A DNA stretch of 64,000 bases from Pseudoglutamicibacter cumminsii (GCF_003143995.1 NZ_QFWG01000009.1:32447-96446); one strand, 5' to 3'; positions 47,922-56,586 are shown, counted from the stretch's first letter. The notes: a model not told the origin generated them from the sequence alone. Numbers and translations are program-made.

Positions 47922-48015
47922 CAGCAATCTGAGCTAGACACTCAGCGTCAGGGATTGTTGCATCGGCGCTTCCCACGTAATTTAGTGGGATAGGGGCCGT
48001 GGTTATCGCGGTTCC
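47922..48015 (+). promoter_or_regulatory. Structured leader of the ECF transporter operon
   Basis: Three successive hairpins: CAGCAATC-TGAG/CTCA-(gcgtcagg)-GATTGTTG (47922-47960), TCCCAC/GTGGGA (47971-47990, 8-nt loop) and GGGGCCG/CGGTTCC (47993-48015, with G-U pairs). I do not recognise a known riboswitch class. It lies between the terminator of the previous gene and a 9-codon upstream ORF. Confidence 0.5.
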
Positions 48016-48040
48016 TTACTGAAAGGGATCTACGAGCGTG

Positions 48041-48070
48041 ATGCGACGCAGTGGGAGCGAGGTCATCTGA
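48041..48070 (+). CDS. Upstream ORF / leader peptide MRRSGSEVI
   Basis: A 9-codon frame with AAAGGGA 13-19 bases upstream, ending in TGA that overlaps the start of the ECF S-component gene (TGATG). The S gene also has its own GCGAGG. Too short to prove; the exact stop-start overlap suggests translational coupling. Confidence 0.4.
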   Translation: MRRSGSEVI

Positions 48071-48738
48071 TGCCCGCTATACAAAGGTTCGCTGCACATG
48101 GCAGCAAGTATGGGCAGTTGACGCTGTTTATGGTCCCGTTGGGGATTGCGATCAACTTCATTGCTGGGCAGATTGTTCTTCTGCTCAAGCTGCCTGTGTA
48201 TATGGATGCGATCGGAACCATCCTGGTGGGTGCGGTCTGTGGGCCGTTGCCGGGTGCGTTGGTTGGTTTGTTGACGAACTTGATCAATGCGATCACGTTG
48301 CCGACGTTGGTGCCGTACGCGATTGTGTCGGTTCTGATTGGTCTGGCAGCCGGTTGGCTGGCTAGGGTCGGCTGGTTCCGTAACGTGTTCCATGTTGCGT
48401 TTGCGGCGCTTATTTTTGCGCTGATCGGTGGTTTCATCGGATCGCTCATCACCATCTGGGTTTTCGGTGGTTTGTCGGCGTCCGGTGTTGGCTGGGTGAC
48501 CGGTATTCTCCGTTCGGTCGGTGTGGGTGAAACCGCGGCTGTGTTCTTGGCTTCGATGCCGCTGGACTTCATCGATAAGGTTCCGTCTGCGTTCATTGCG
48601 TGGCTGATTATTTTGCGGATGCCTACCCGCGTGTTGGTGAAGTTGCCGTTGGGTGACAGGTATTTGAAGCCGCAGAAGACGCACGATGCGTTGGCTGATG
48701 AACAGAAGCATCCTGGCGAATTGACGTTGGGTCGGTGA
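48070..48738 (+). CDS. ECF transporter substrate-binding (S) component
   Basis: A 222-residue membrane protein with about six helices. LFMVPLGIAINFIAGQIVLLLKLPVYMDAIGT, GAVCGPLPGALVGLLTNLINAI and PLDFIDKVPSAFIAW fit S components of energy-coupling factor importers, which bind vitamins or nucleobase-like compounds. The class does not correspond to a known vitamin S component I can name. The operon ends with a nucleoside hydrolase, which makes nucleoside uptake the most likely guess. It overlaps the T gene by 4 bases (GTGA). Confidence 0.8.
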   Translation: MPAIQRFAAHGSKYGQLTLFMVPLGIAINFIAGQIVLLLKLPVYMDAIGTILVGAVCGPLPGALVGLLTNLINAITLPTLVPYAIVSVLIGLAAGWLARVGWFRNVFHVAFAALIFALIGGFIGSLITIWVFGGLSASGVGWVTGILRSVGVGETAAVFLASMPLDFIDKVPSAFIAWLIILRMPTRVLVKLPLGDRYLKPQKTHDALADEQKHPGELTLGR

Positions 48739-49586
48739 TCGGTATGGCTCAGAAAGCTCAGACTCAAGCGGCGCAGATCAAGGACTTGCGTGCGTACTAC
48801 TTGGACCGTTATTCCCAGCCGTATCGCTTGGGTAACCCGATCCGCGACCTGAACCCACTGATCTTGTTCGCGTTCTTGGTGGCTATTGCGGTCGCCTCGA
48901 TCGCGCTACCGTGGCCGGTTTTGGCTCCGGCCGTCGGCTGTGTTGTGTTCGTGGTGATCGCGGTACTCGCTGGCCGCGCCAAGCAGTTCATCCCGCTGTA
49001 TCTCAAGCTGTTCTTGGGTGTCGGCTCAGTCCTGTTTATTCTGCGAGTGTTCTTGATCGCGCCGGAGGAAGGCGCGACCGTTTACTGGAGCTGGGGCGAA
49101 AACCTCGCCCTCTCTACGACCTCGATCGCTGCAGCGGCACGCTTCACCCTCGTCGTAATGTCTTTGTGTGGCGCTTTGGCGCTGTTCTTCCAGCTGGTTC
49201 CAGCTAAGAACTTGATGCTCGCGTTGCAGGGCGTTGGTTTGTCTTCGCGTTCGACCTACGTTGTGTTGTCTTCGTTCCAGTCGATCACTGATCTTCAGAA
49301 GATGTCGAAGGTTGTGGTGGATGCGCAGAAGGCTCGCGGTATTGAGATGGAGGGCGGTTTCTTCCGTCGTGTTGCCGCGTTCTTCCCGATCATCACCCCC
49401 GTGTTCCTTGCGGCGATCGGTCAGACGGAGGAGCGCGCGCTCGCGTTGGATGCGCGTGCGTTCAACGTTCCGGAGAAGCCTTCACAGTTGTCTTACCTGC
49501 CGAAGGTTGGCGTGGGGCAATGGCTTCTGTTGCTGGTCTCATTGGTGATCGCGGTGGGCTCCATCGTCCTGGCTGTGGTCCTGTAA
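48735..49586 (+). CDS. ECF transporter transmembrane (T) component
   Basis: A 283-residue EcfT/CbiQ-like scaffold protein with four to five N-terminal and central helices (LNPLILFAFLVAIAVASIAL, FIPLYLKLFLGVGSVLFIL) and the coupling region with Ala-Arg-Gly motif VVVDAQKARGIEMEG that docks on the ATPases; the second such motif is ALALDARAFNVPEK. Start is taken as GTG 48735 overlapping the S stop; ATG 48744 is an alternative. Same operon as S and both ATPases. Confidence 0.9.
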   Translation: MIGMAQKAQTQAAQIKDLRAYYLDRYSQPYRLGNPIRDLNPLILFAFLVAIAVASIALPWPVLAPAVGCVVFVVIAVLAGRAKQFIPLYLKLFLGVGSVLFILRVFLIAPEEGATVYWSWGENLALSTTSIAAAARFTLVVMSLCGALALFFQLVPAKNLMLALQGVGLSSRSTYVVLSSFQSITDLQKMSKVVVDAQKARGIEMEGGFFRRVAAFFPIITPVFLAAIGQTEERALALDARAFNVPEKPSQLSYLPKVGVGQWLLLLVSLVIAVGSIVLAVVL

Positions 49587-49595
49587 GGGGTTCTT

Positions 49596-50468
49596 GTGAA
49601 CATTGTTGAGCTGAAGAACGTTTCGTTTTCATATACGCATCAGCAGGAGCGCGCGCTGGATGGCGTGAACCTTGAGCTGGCCCCTGGGAAGCTGTATGGC
49701 GTGGTGGGCCGCAACGCTGCTGGTAAGTCGACGCTGGCTTCGCTGATGCGTGGTTTGATCCCGTACTTCCACTCGGGTGATCTGGACGGCGAGGTCCTGT
49801 TGTGGGGCCGTTCGCTTGAAGAGTGGTCGCCAGCTGAGTTGTCGCGCCGGATCGGGTACGTGTTCCAGAACCCGTTCACGCAGATCTCTGGTGTGCGTGA
49901 GACGGTGTTTGAGGAGATCGCGTTCGGCCTGGAGAACCTGGGGTGCACGCGTGAAGAGATCGTTGACCGTGTTCTGCAGGTTGCGGAACGCATGGATCTA
50001 CTCCCGTTGCTGGAGAAGGACCCGAATGGCTTGTCGGGTGGTCAGCGTCAAAAGGTCGCGTTCGCTGCTGTGATTGCGATGGACGCTGATTTCATTGTGA
50101 TCGATGAGCCGACCTCGCAGCTTGACCCGGAGTCCTCGGAGGAGGTTTTCCGGATTATTGCCCAGCTCAAGGAACGCGGTAAGACGCTGGTTCTGGTTGA
50201 GCACAAGGTCGACTTGCTCGCGGAGTACGTTGACGAGCTGATCGTGATGGAGGCGGGCCGCGTGACGGCTGCTGGCCCTTCGCGTGAGGTGTTCGCTTCG
50301 CAGGAGCTGGTCGATGCGGATGTCCCACGTCCGGAGGTCACGCAGCTTGCATTTGCGTTGCGTGATGCGGGTGTTGCGGTTGATCCGTTGCCGATCACGT
50401 GCGAGCAGGCTTTGGAAGCGTTCGCGTGGGTTGGCGGTTCGGTTGTGAAGGGTGAAGGTGACAACTGA
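49596..50468 (+). CDS. ECF transporter ATPase 1
   Basis: A 290-residue ABC ATPase of the EcfA/CbiO type. Walker A GRNAAGKST, signature LSGGQRQKVAFA, Walker B FIVIDEPTSQLDPESSEE and the switch His in VLVEHKVDLLAEY are intact. GTG start 9 bases after the T gene. Together with the second ATPase it forms the heterodimeric motor, and this one carries the complete signature. Confidence 0.93.
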   Translation: MNIVELKNVSFSYTHQQERALDGVNLELAPGKLYGVVGRNAAGKSTLASLMRGLIPYFHSGDLDGEVLLWGRSLEEWSPAELSRRIGYVFQNPFTQISGVRETVFEEIAFGLENLGCTREEIVDRVLQVAERMDLLPLLEKDPNGLSGGQRQKVAFAAVIAMDADFIVIDEPTSQLDPESSEEVFRIIAQLKERGKTLVLVEHKVDLLAEYVDELIVMEAGRVTAAGPSREVFASQELVDADVPRPEVTQLAFALRDAGVAVDPLPITCEQALEAFAWVGGSVVKGEGDN

Positions 50469-51268
50469 TGTCGATTGAGTTGAAGGATGTCGCCTTCGCG
50501 TATGACGAGGCGTCCCCGGTTTTGTCCGGTCTGAACATGTCGATCGCTCCGGGTGAGCGGGTTGCGATCGTGGGTCAGAACGGTGCTGGTAAGACCACCA
50601 CGGTGAAGCTCATGAACGGCTTGCTCAAGCCGACGAGCGGCAGCGTTTTGGTCAACGGTACTGATACGTCGAAGATGACGAACGCGAAGATGGCGCAGAC
50701 GGTCGCGTATGTGTTCCAGAACCCGGATGACCAGTTGTTCCAGTCGGATGTGTACTCGGAGCTTGCGTACATCCCGAAGTACTTAAAGTGGGGTAAGCAG
50801 GACACCGAGCAGCGCCTGGAGCGCGCTATTTCGATGACGGGTATCCGTCCATTCGTTGACGATAACCCTGCTGACCTTCCGTTCGCTATCAAGAAGTTCG
50901 TGGCGATTGCGGCAGTGCTGGTTCCGCGTGTTGACTTCGTGATTCTTGACGAGCCGACCGCGGGTCTTGACGGCCGTGGCCTCGAGATCCTGCAGCTCAT
51001 GCTGGACCGCTTGCATGAGGACGGCATCGGCGTCATCACGATTACGCACGACATGCGTTTCGTAGCTGACTCCTTCGATCGCGTGATCGCGATGGCTCAC
51101 GGCAAGATTCAGGCAGACGGCACCCCGGGTGAGGTTTTCGCTCGTGACGATGTGCTGGCTGAGTGCCGCTTGCAGCGTCCAACTGCGGCCCGCATCGCGC
51201 GCGAACTTGGCCTGGGTAACCACCTGGGTATCGAAGAGATCGCTGCCGCGATGATCGCTAAGAAGTAG
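50468..51268 (+). CDS. ECF transporter ATPase 2, with altered signature motif
   Basis: A 266-residue ABC ATPase. Walker A GQNGAGKTTT and Walker B FVILDEPTAGLDGRG are intact, and the Q-loop region AYVFQNPDDQLFQSDVYSEL is typical. The expected LSGGQ signature is replaced by PADLPFAIKKFVAIA. Such variants occur in some ECF ATPases and should make one nucleotide site of the heterodimer defective. The start overlaps the stop of ATPase 1 by one base (TGATG). Confidence 0.9.
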   Translation: MSIELKDVAFAYDEASPVLSGLNMSIAPGERVAIVGQNGAGKTTTVKLMNGLLKPTSGSVLVNGTDTSKMTNAKMAQTVAYVFQNPDDQLFQSDVYSELAYIPKYLKWGKQDTEQRLERAISMTGIRPFVDDNPADLPFAIKKFVAIAAVLVPRVDFVILDEPTAGLDGRGLEILQLMLDRLHEDGIGVITITHDMRFVADSFDRVIAMAHGKIQADGTPGEVFARDDVLAECRLQRPTAARIARELGLGNHLGIEEIAAAMIAKK

Positions 51269-51336
51269 TCCGTTCAAGAACCACATCTAGCAAGAACCAC
51301 TCCTAACCTATTGAAGGCGTTGAGCTGAGGAGGATC

Positions 51337-52320
51337 ATGTCTACGTTCCCTGTTGTGATGGATGTTGATACCGGCATCGATGATGCGATGGCGCTGATGT
51401 ATGCGGTGCGTAACCCGCATATGGATGTGCGTGCGGTGTCCACTGTGGCTGGCAATGTGTCGCTCAAGCAGGTTGTTGAGAACACGGTGAAGATCCTGGA
51501 CCTGATGGGTGCTAGCGACATCCCGGTTGCCGCGGGTGCTGTGGCGCCGTTGAATTCGCCGGCTCGTGACGCGTCGTATGTGCATGGCGCCGATGGCCTG
51601 GGTGGTGTTGAGTTGCCTGCGCCGACCCGTGGCCCGGTCGCTGAGCACGCGGTTGAGCTGATGCGTCGCACCATCATGGAGTCGGAGCAGAAGGTCACGT
51701 TGATCGCGTGCGCTCCGCAGACGAACCTTGCGCTGCTTTTGCGGATGCACCCTGAGGTTACGGAGAACCTGGAACGGATTGTGTTCATGGGTGGCTCCGC
51801 GAGCGTGGGTAACGCGACCCCGGTTGCTGAGTTCAACATTTGGCATGACCCTGAGGCCGCGGACATCGTCGTGAAGTCTGGTGTGCCGCTGGTGATGTAC
51901 GGCTTGGATGTGTTCAACCATGTCGCTATCCCGGACGATGTGGTGGCTGGCTTGAAGGCTTCGGACCACCCGGTGGCCCGTGCTCTGGGTGGCATCGCTG
52001 GGTTCACGTACGGCGATGACGAGGACGAGCCGCAGGCTTATTCGCTGATCGGTGACGCTGGCGCGGTAGTGGCCGCAGTGCATCCGGAGATGTTTGTGAG
52101 CTCGGAGCACCGCATCGAAATTTCTTTGGCTGACGAGGTCACGCGAGGCCAGACCGTGGTGGATCAGCGCGCCCAGGTGGGTGAGGACCGCTTGCACGGT
52201 AAGAAGATCGACGAGATTCCGGTTGCTGAGGTTGTGTTCTCTGCGAAGGACGAGATGGTAGTGATCCGCGAATTCCTCGACGTTGTGCTTGAAGGCGAGT
52301 TCAAGGAGCTGTATTCCTAG
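51337..52320 (+). CDS. Nucleoside hydrolase
   Basis: A 327-residue calcium-dependent N-ribohydrolase of the inosine-uridine preferring family that cuts the glycosidic bond of nucleosides. The N-terminal metal motif DVDTGIDDAMAL (DxDxGxDD), TNLALLLRMHPEVTEN, NIWHDPEAADIVV and MYGLDVFNH are conserved. A strong GAGGAGG precedes ATG 51337. It is the last gene of the ECF operon, 68 bases after ATPase 2, so imported substrate is likely hydrolysed to base and ribose. Confidence 0.93.
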   Translation: MSTFPVVMDVDTGIDDAMALMYAVRNPHMDVRAVSTVAGNVSLKQVVENTVKILDLMGASDIPVAAGAVAPLNSPARDASYVHGADGLGGVELPAPTRGPVAEHAVELMRRTIMESEQKVTLIACAPQTNLALLLRMHPEVTENLERIVFMGGSASVGNATPVAEFNIWHDPEAADIVVKSGVPLVMYGLDVFNHVAIPDDVVAGLKASDHPVARALGGIAGFTYGDDEDEPQAYSLIGDAGAVVAAVHPEMFVSSEHRIEISLADEVTRGQTVVDQRAQVGEDRLHGKKIDEIPVAEVVFSAKDEMVVIREFLDVVLEGEFKELYS

Positions 52321-52355
52321 CTCCTAGAAGCCTGAATAACGGGGAAGCGCGGAAT

Positions 52356-52402
52356 AAAAGGGGTTGCGCTCAGGTTTTTCGACCTGAGCGCAACCCCTTT
52401 TT
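52356..52402. terminator. Strong two-way terminator
   Basis: AAAAGGGGTTGCGCTCAGGT and its inverse (20 bp), with T-runs on both strands, ends the ECF operon and the convergent gene. Confidence 0.9.
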
Positions 52403-52439
52403 GGTGCGTGCCGATTGCTGGTTAGGCGTCGGTGTCGCG

Positions 52440-53672
52440 TTAGTCGGTGTCGCGGACCCAGCTGCCGCAACCCATCGAGCTGAAGAATTCGCCTTCTTTG
52501 AGGGTCAGGCGTGGGGTCCCGCTGTCGATAACACGCGAATATTTCACCTTGGAGTAGGCGGAGTCTGAGTAGACGGCGTAGACGCAGCGGTCGCTGACGC
52601 TGGATTTCGTGCGGTACTTGCCTTCGGGGATGTCTTCGCCAATTTCCCATTGGCCGCTGCTTTTGCCTGGCCGCGAGACGATCTCGATATCTTTGTCGAG
52701 TTTCTCGCGGTCCTTTTTGAGCTTCTTTTGATCCTTTTTGAGTTGCTCTTGGTCCTTCTTCAGTTTGGTTTGATCTTCCTGAAGTTTTTTCTGTTGCTTC
52801 TGTTGATCTTTCAGCTGAGCGTTGAGGCCGTTTTCTTCGTCTTTATAGGACGCGATGGTTTGCTCGAGTTCCTCGCGCTTCTGCTCGCCTTTCGCGGCCT
52901 GCGAGTCAACCTGAGATTTCTCGGATGACAGCTTCATGTATTCATCCGAGCGCGTCGGGTCTGGCGCGAGCAGGGTGTTGCCGAGGATCACGCCGCCACC
53001 GAGACCGAGCATTGCCGCTAGGACTGCCGCGATCGTGATGTTTTTGCCGGTTCCGCCTGACGAGCGCTTGGATGACGGGCGGCCCGATGCGGAACGGCGG
53101 GACGGTGCGGGGGAGGCCTCGTTGTGGGTCGCGGCGATGAGTCCTGCCGCGGTCACGCCTGCGCCGACGCTGGTGGCGCAGGCCGCATCGGTGGAGTCGT
53201 CTAGGTAGGGGCCACCGGATGGTGCGTTGACGGCGGAGTAGGTTGCCGGATCGAACGATGCGGGCGCGTCCTGGTACCACATTTCGCTGTCGAGGCTCTG
53301 GTATTCACTGCTCGGTTCCGGGTCGATGAACGCGGTGTGGTCAGCGGAAGGGGAAGGCGTGATGAACGCTGTGTGGTTGGTGAACGTCGCGTCGTCGATG
53401 GTCTCGCCGTGCGTGGTGTCCTCGTTGGGGAACTCTTCGCTCTGGAAGTGAGCGTCCTGGAAAGCGGTGCCGTGGCCGTCGGTGCCGTCGAGGCCTGCGC
53501 CATGGAACGCATCAAGTGGCAACGGTGCGGGCGGTACTGCAGGGGCCGCGTTGGTGGTGGCTTCGGGCGCGGCGGGCAGTGCTTGTGTTGCTTCGTCCTC
53601 GGGTCCAGGAGGAGGTGGGGACGCTGGGAAACTCTGCGTCGCTTCCTCATCATGACGGGAAGATTCAGACAT
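52440..53672 (-). CDS. Membrane protein with disordered N-terminus and extracellular coiled coil
   Basis: A 410-residue protein. Residues 1-205 are disordered, rich in Pro, Ala, Thr, Asp with repeats of the HTAFI type, and cytosolic; 211-235 is one membrane helix (NITIAAVLAAMLGLGGGVIL). Residues 243-331 form a highly charged Lys/Gln coiled coil (KLKKDQEQLKKDQKKLKKDR). The last 70 residues (WEIGEDIPEGKYRT, CVYAVYSD, RLTLKEGEFFSSMGCGSW) resemble a small beta-rich extracellular domain with a conserved Cys pair. Function unknown, probably envelope-related. Confidence 0.8.
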   Translation of the reverse strand: MSESSRHDEEATQSFPASPPPPGPEDEATQALPAAPEATTNAAPAVPPAPLPLDAFHGAGLDGTDGHGTAFQDAHFQSEEFPNEDTTHGETIDDATFTNHTAFITPSPSADHTAFIDPEPSSEYQSLDSEMWYQDAPASFDPATYSAVNAPSGGPYLDDSTDAACATSVGAGVTAAGLIAATHNEASPAPSRRSASGRPSSKRSSGGTGKNITIAAVLAAMLGLGGGVILGNTLLAPDPTRSDEYMKLSSEKSQVDSQAAKGEQKREELEQTIASYKDEENGLNAQLKDQQKQQKKLQEDQTKLKKDQEQLKKDQKKLKKDREKLDKDIEIVSRPGKSSGQWEIGEDIPEGKYRTKSSVSDRCVYAVYSDSAYSKVKYSRVIDSGTPRLTLKEGEFFSSMGCGSWVRDTD

Positions 53673-53727
53673 TATTCCATCCAGAACTACAGCGGTGACT
53701 TAATTTCTAACTCACCATTGTGGCCTG

Positions 53728-53758
53728 TTGACAGCTGTATTGCCTAGCCGGGTAAAGT
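53728..53758 (+). promoter_or_regulatory. Promoter of the PheC-like gene
   Basis: TTGACA (53728-53733), 19 bases, TAAAGT (53753-53758), 6 bases before ATG 53765: a leaderless-type promoter. Confidence 0.7.
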
Positions 53759-53764
53759 TCCGGC

Positions 53765-54661
53765 ATGAGCTACATCACATCATCGCATCATAAGAAAAAC
53801 ATCCGTGCAGTGTTCGCAGCATCCGCGGCAGCAGCTCTTATTGGAGCCTTGGGCGGTTGCGGAACAGCATCCGAGTCAGAACAGAACACGGCACAGGAAA
53901 GCTCGTCGCAAACGCAGTCTGCCGAACAGAAGACTGCAGAATCCAGGCTCGCTGCCATTAAGAAGGAAGGCGTGCTCACCGTGTGCACTACGGGAGACTA
54001 TGCGCCCTTCACAATAGAAAAGGACGGCGAGTTCAGCGGAATCGACGTTGATCTAGCTAAGAAATTCGCTGAAGATCTAGATGTCAAAGTGGAATTCGTG
54101 GGTACCGAATGGAAGACCCTGATGCCGGATTTCCTCGCCAAATGTGACATGGCGGTAGGCGGTATCTCCGTCAATGATGAGCGCGCCAAGAAAGTCGATT
54201 TCAGTTCCTCGCTGCTCAAGGACGGCAAGACGCCGATCGCTCGTTGCGAGGACAAGGATAAGTACAAGACGATCGAACAGATTAACCAGCCAGGCGTTGT
54301 GAGCATCATGCCGGAGGGCGGGACCAATCAGGTGTTCGCGAAGAAGCACTACCCGAAAGGCACCCTGAAAACTCACGACAACAAGACGATTTTCGATGAG
54401 ATCGTCAAAGGTAACGCTGACGTCATGACGACTGACCGAGCCGAAGTGCTGTACATCGACGAGAAGTACCCGGAGCTGTGCGCGACTAACCCGGATCGTC
54501 CATTCGACCAGTTTGATAAGGCATTCATGTTGCCTAAGGGTGACGCCGAATTCAAGAAAGCAGTGGACGACTGGCTCGAGAAGAGCTTCAAGGACGGCAC
54601 CTACCGCAAGGTCGAAGAGCCGTGGGTAGGGGATCAGGAACTGAGCTTCCGCACGGAATAA
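53765..54661 (+). CDS. Lipoprotein, periplasmic-binding fold, cyclohexadienyl dehydratase-like
   Basis: A 298-residue exported lipoprotein. The signal and lipobox are AAAALIGALGGCGT, with lipidated Cys near residue 32. The mature part is the SBP_bac_3 fold (VLTVCTTGDYAPFT, FSGIDVDLAKKFAEDL, KCDMAVGGISVNDERAKKVDFS). The C-terminal segment MTTDRAEVLYIDEKYPELCA, then NPDRPFDQFDKAFMLPKGD, resembles PheC (cyclohexadienyl/arogenate dehydratase) closely as I recall it, more than typical amino-acid binding proteins. No permease or ATPase is near. Either an orphan amino-acid sensor or an extracellular dehydratase. Confidence 0.8.
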   Translation: MSYITSSHHKKNIRAVFAASAAAALIGALGGCGTASESEQNTAQESSSQTQSAEQKTAESRLAAIKKEGVLTVCTTGDYAPFTIEKDGEFSGIDVDLAKKFAEDLDVKVEFVGTEWKTLMPDFLAKCDMAVGGISVNDERAKKVDFSSSLLKDGKTPIARCEDKDKYKTIEQINQPGVVSIMPEGGTNQVFAKKHYPKGTLKTHDNKTIFDEIVKGNADVMTTDRAEVLYIDEKYPELCATNPDRPFDQFDKAFMLPKGDAEFKKAVDDWLEKSFKDGTYRKVEEPWVGDQELSFRTE

Positions 54662-54681
54662 TCAGCCGCCTAACAGCAAAC

Positions 54682-54716
54682 GCCGTAGCCCTGCCTCTCT
54701 AGGGTAGGGCTACGGC
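54682..54716 (+). terminator. Terminator of the PheC-like gene
   Basis: GCCGTAGCCCT and AGGGCTACGGC, 13-nt loop; it overlaps the 3' end of the convergent sir2 gene. Confidence 0.65.
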
Positions 54717-55513
54717 AGGGCCTCAACGAGGCGGGGGAGCACGTCCTGGATCGGTTCGGTCACGACGGCGTCGGCGAACGTATCGAACTGCGTCGGCTCC
54801 GCGTTGATAATCACGACCTTCGCGCCGTTCTCAGCAGCCAAAGGAACCAGCCCGGCCACCGGATACACGGTGAGGCTCGTGCCGATCGCAAGCACCACAT
54901 CGCACGTCTGAGCGAGCTCGATGCTCGCCTGCATCGTGTCCTGATCGAGCGCTTCCTCGAACAGGATCACGGTCGCGCGAGTGATCCCGCCGCACTCGGG
55001 GCAGCGCGGATCCGTGTCGCCGCCATGAACGCGGGCGACCATGTCAGCCATGGGGCCCTCCGCGCCGCAATCTTCGCACCGCCAGCGGCGCTGATTCCCA
55101 TGAATCTCATGCACCAGCCCAGGCGAGTTCCCCGCAACCAGGTGCAGGCCGTCGGTGTTCTGCGTGACAATCCCTGCAAGCCGGCCCGTGCGTTCCAACG
55201 CAACCAGCGCGTCGTGCCCCGGGTTCGGTTTCGCCTTCAACGCGACCGAATCCGCGCGCACCTGCCACGCCTTACGCCGCACAGCCTCATCACCCAGGTA
55301 CCAGGACAACGTGGAGATCCGCTCCGCATCAGGGTCCTGAGTCCAGCGGCCTTGCGGGCCACGGAAATCAGGGATGCCCGATGCGGTAGAGATACCCGCG
55401 CCCGTCAGCGCGAGCACGCGCTTGGCGCCGGCGAGCACGGCGGCGGCAGCGTCGAAAGCGGCGTTGCCGGGCGCGGAGTCAGATGCGGCAGCGGCGTCGG
55501 AGGGAGGGATCAT
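54710..55513 (-). CDS. Sir2 family NAD-dependent protein deacylase
   Basis: A 267-residue sirtuin of the class III type. ALTGAGISTASGIPDFRGP, TQNTDGLH, the catalytic His in EIHGNQRRWRC, two Cys-x-x-Cys pairs (CEDC, CPEC) for zinc, and AIGTSLTVYPVAGLVP are all present. It removes acyl groups from Lys residues; acetyl-CoA synthetase (acs at 16-18 kb) is a classic target, though unproven here. Its start overlaps the patatin stop by 4 bases, so both are one operon. Confidence 0.94.
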   Translation of the reverse strand: MIPPSDAAAASDSAPGNAAFDAAAAVLAGAKRVLALTGAGISTASGIPDFRGPQGRWTQDPDAERISTLSWYLGDEAVRRKAWQVRADSVALKAKPNPGHDALVALERTGRLAGIVTQNTDGLHLVAGNSPGLVHEIHGNQRRWRCEDCGAEGPMADMVARVHGGDTDPRCPECGGITRATVILFEEALDQDTMQASIELAQTCDVVLAIGTSLTVYPVAGLVPLAAENGAKVVIINAEPTQFDTFADAVVTEPIQDVLPRLVEALP

Positions 55514-56523
55514 TCGGGCACGGTTCCTGTCGCGTCGTCGCCTTCGAGCCAGTCGCGCACGGCTTCACGGCCGCGGTCCATGAGCTCCTCGTTATCGTCG
55601 CTGTCGAGGTTGAAACTGACGGACGTGTACGGGGAAGCGTCGATCACGATGACGTTGCGGCCGATCTCCGGGTCATCGATGCGGCGGGTCTCGCGACCCT
55701 CCAAAACCACCTGACCCAAGGCGCGCAGCTGAGGGATTGGCCTGCGCACCGACTTCAGCTGCTGCTTGCCCTGGGTGCGCGGGGTCATGTTGATGCCGAT
55801 CGTCGGCCAGTCCGCGTCCCGCTCCTCGTTATTAGCCAAGAGCTTGATCGGGAAGTTAGACACCAAACCGCCGTCCGCGAACGTGACGGTGCCACGCTTG
55901 CCAGTGATGTCAACAGGCTGGAACACGCCCGGTAGCGCGGCGGAGGCGTGCACCGCATCGGCCACTGAAATCTCATCAGGATCCAAGCCGTAATCCTCAG
56001 CATCCCACGGGAACACGGCCATGCGACGCTGGCTGAGGTCGGTCGTGAGCGTCACGAAACCATAGCGGTGCGTGATGTCCTCGTCAGCGAACGGGGAATC
56101 ATCGCGACGCAGGTCACCGAACGTCTCCGTCCCGAGGTCCTTCATGACACCGGCGATCCACGAGTTCATGTAGCGGCCCGGGTGCATGCCGCCGTACCGC
56201 AACAGGCGGTACGGGATGGCGAGCTTGGAGAGCGGGCCGAACTTGCTCGCGATCGGGCCCGCGTCCAGGATCTTGCTGAAATCAAAAGACGTGACCAGCT
56301 CGCTGAACTTGTCGAGACTTTCACCCGAATGCTTCAACGCCGCAAGCAACGCGCCCGCGAGCGAACCTGACGAGCAACCGACAATCCGCTCAAACGTGTA
56401 GCCCGCGGCACGCAGTTCATCCACCGCGCCAGCCACCGCAACAGCCTTCGCCCCGCCACCTTCAATCACCAGGTCGACCGGCTGCGGGGCGAGCCGTGCC
56501 TCCCGGAAACTTGCTTCAGACAC
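55510..56523 (-). CDS. Patatin-like phospholipase
   Basis: A 337-residue acyl hydrolase. The oxyanion loop LVIEGGGAKAVAVAGAV, the nucleophile elbow GCSSGSLAG (Gly-x-Ser-x-Gly) and the Asp dyad residue in FADGGLVSNFPI are visible, so the Ser-Asp dyad is complete. It probably hydrolyses membrane lipids or esters on the cytosolic side. First gene of an operon with sir2. Confidence 0.93.
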   Translation of the reverse strand: MSEASFREARLAPQPVDLVIEGGGAKAVAVAGAVDELRAAGYTFERIVGCSSGSLAGALLAALKHSGESLDKFSELVTSFDFSKILDAGPIASKFGPLSKLAIPYRLLRYGGMHPGRYMNSWIAGVMKDLGTETFGDLRRDDSPFADEDITHRYGFVTLTTDLSQRRMAVFPWDAEDYGLDPDEISVADAVHASAALPGVFQPVDITGKRGTVTFADGGLVSNFPIKLLANNEERDADWPTIGINMTPRTQGKQQLKSVRRPIPQLRALGQVVLEGRETRRIDDPEIGRNVIVIDASPYTSVSFNLDSDDNEELMDRGREAVRDWLEGDDATGTVPE

Positions 56524-56586
56524 CTTAGTTCTCTTTAGATCCCGTACTTCTTTTCAGAACCGTCAATTCTCTTCAGATGCAGAGCG

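Noticed and set aside
48735..48746. ATG 48744 as start of the ECF T gene
   Set aside because: Possible, but GTG 48735 overlaps the S stop (GTGA) as in the other coupled genes here, so it is preferred.
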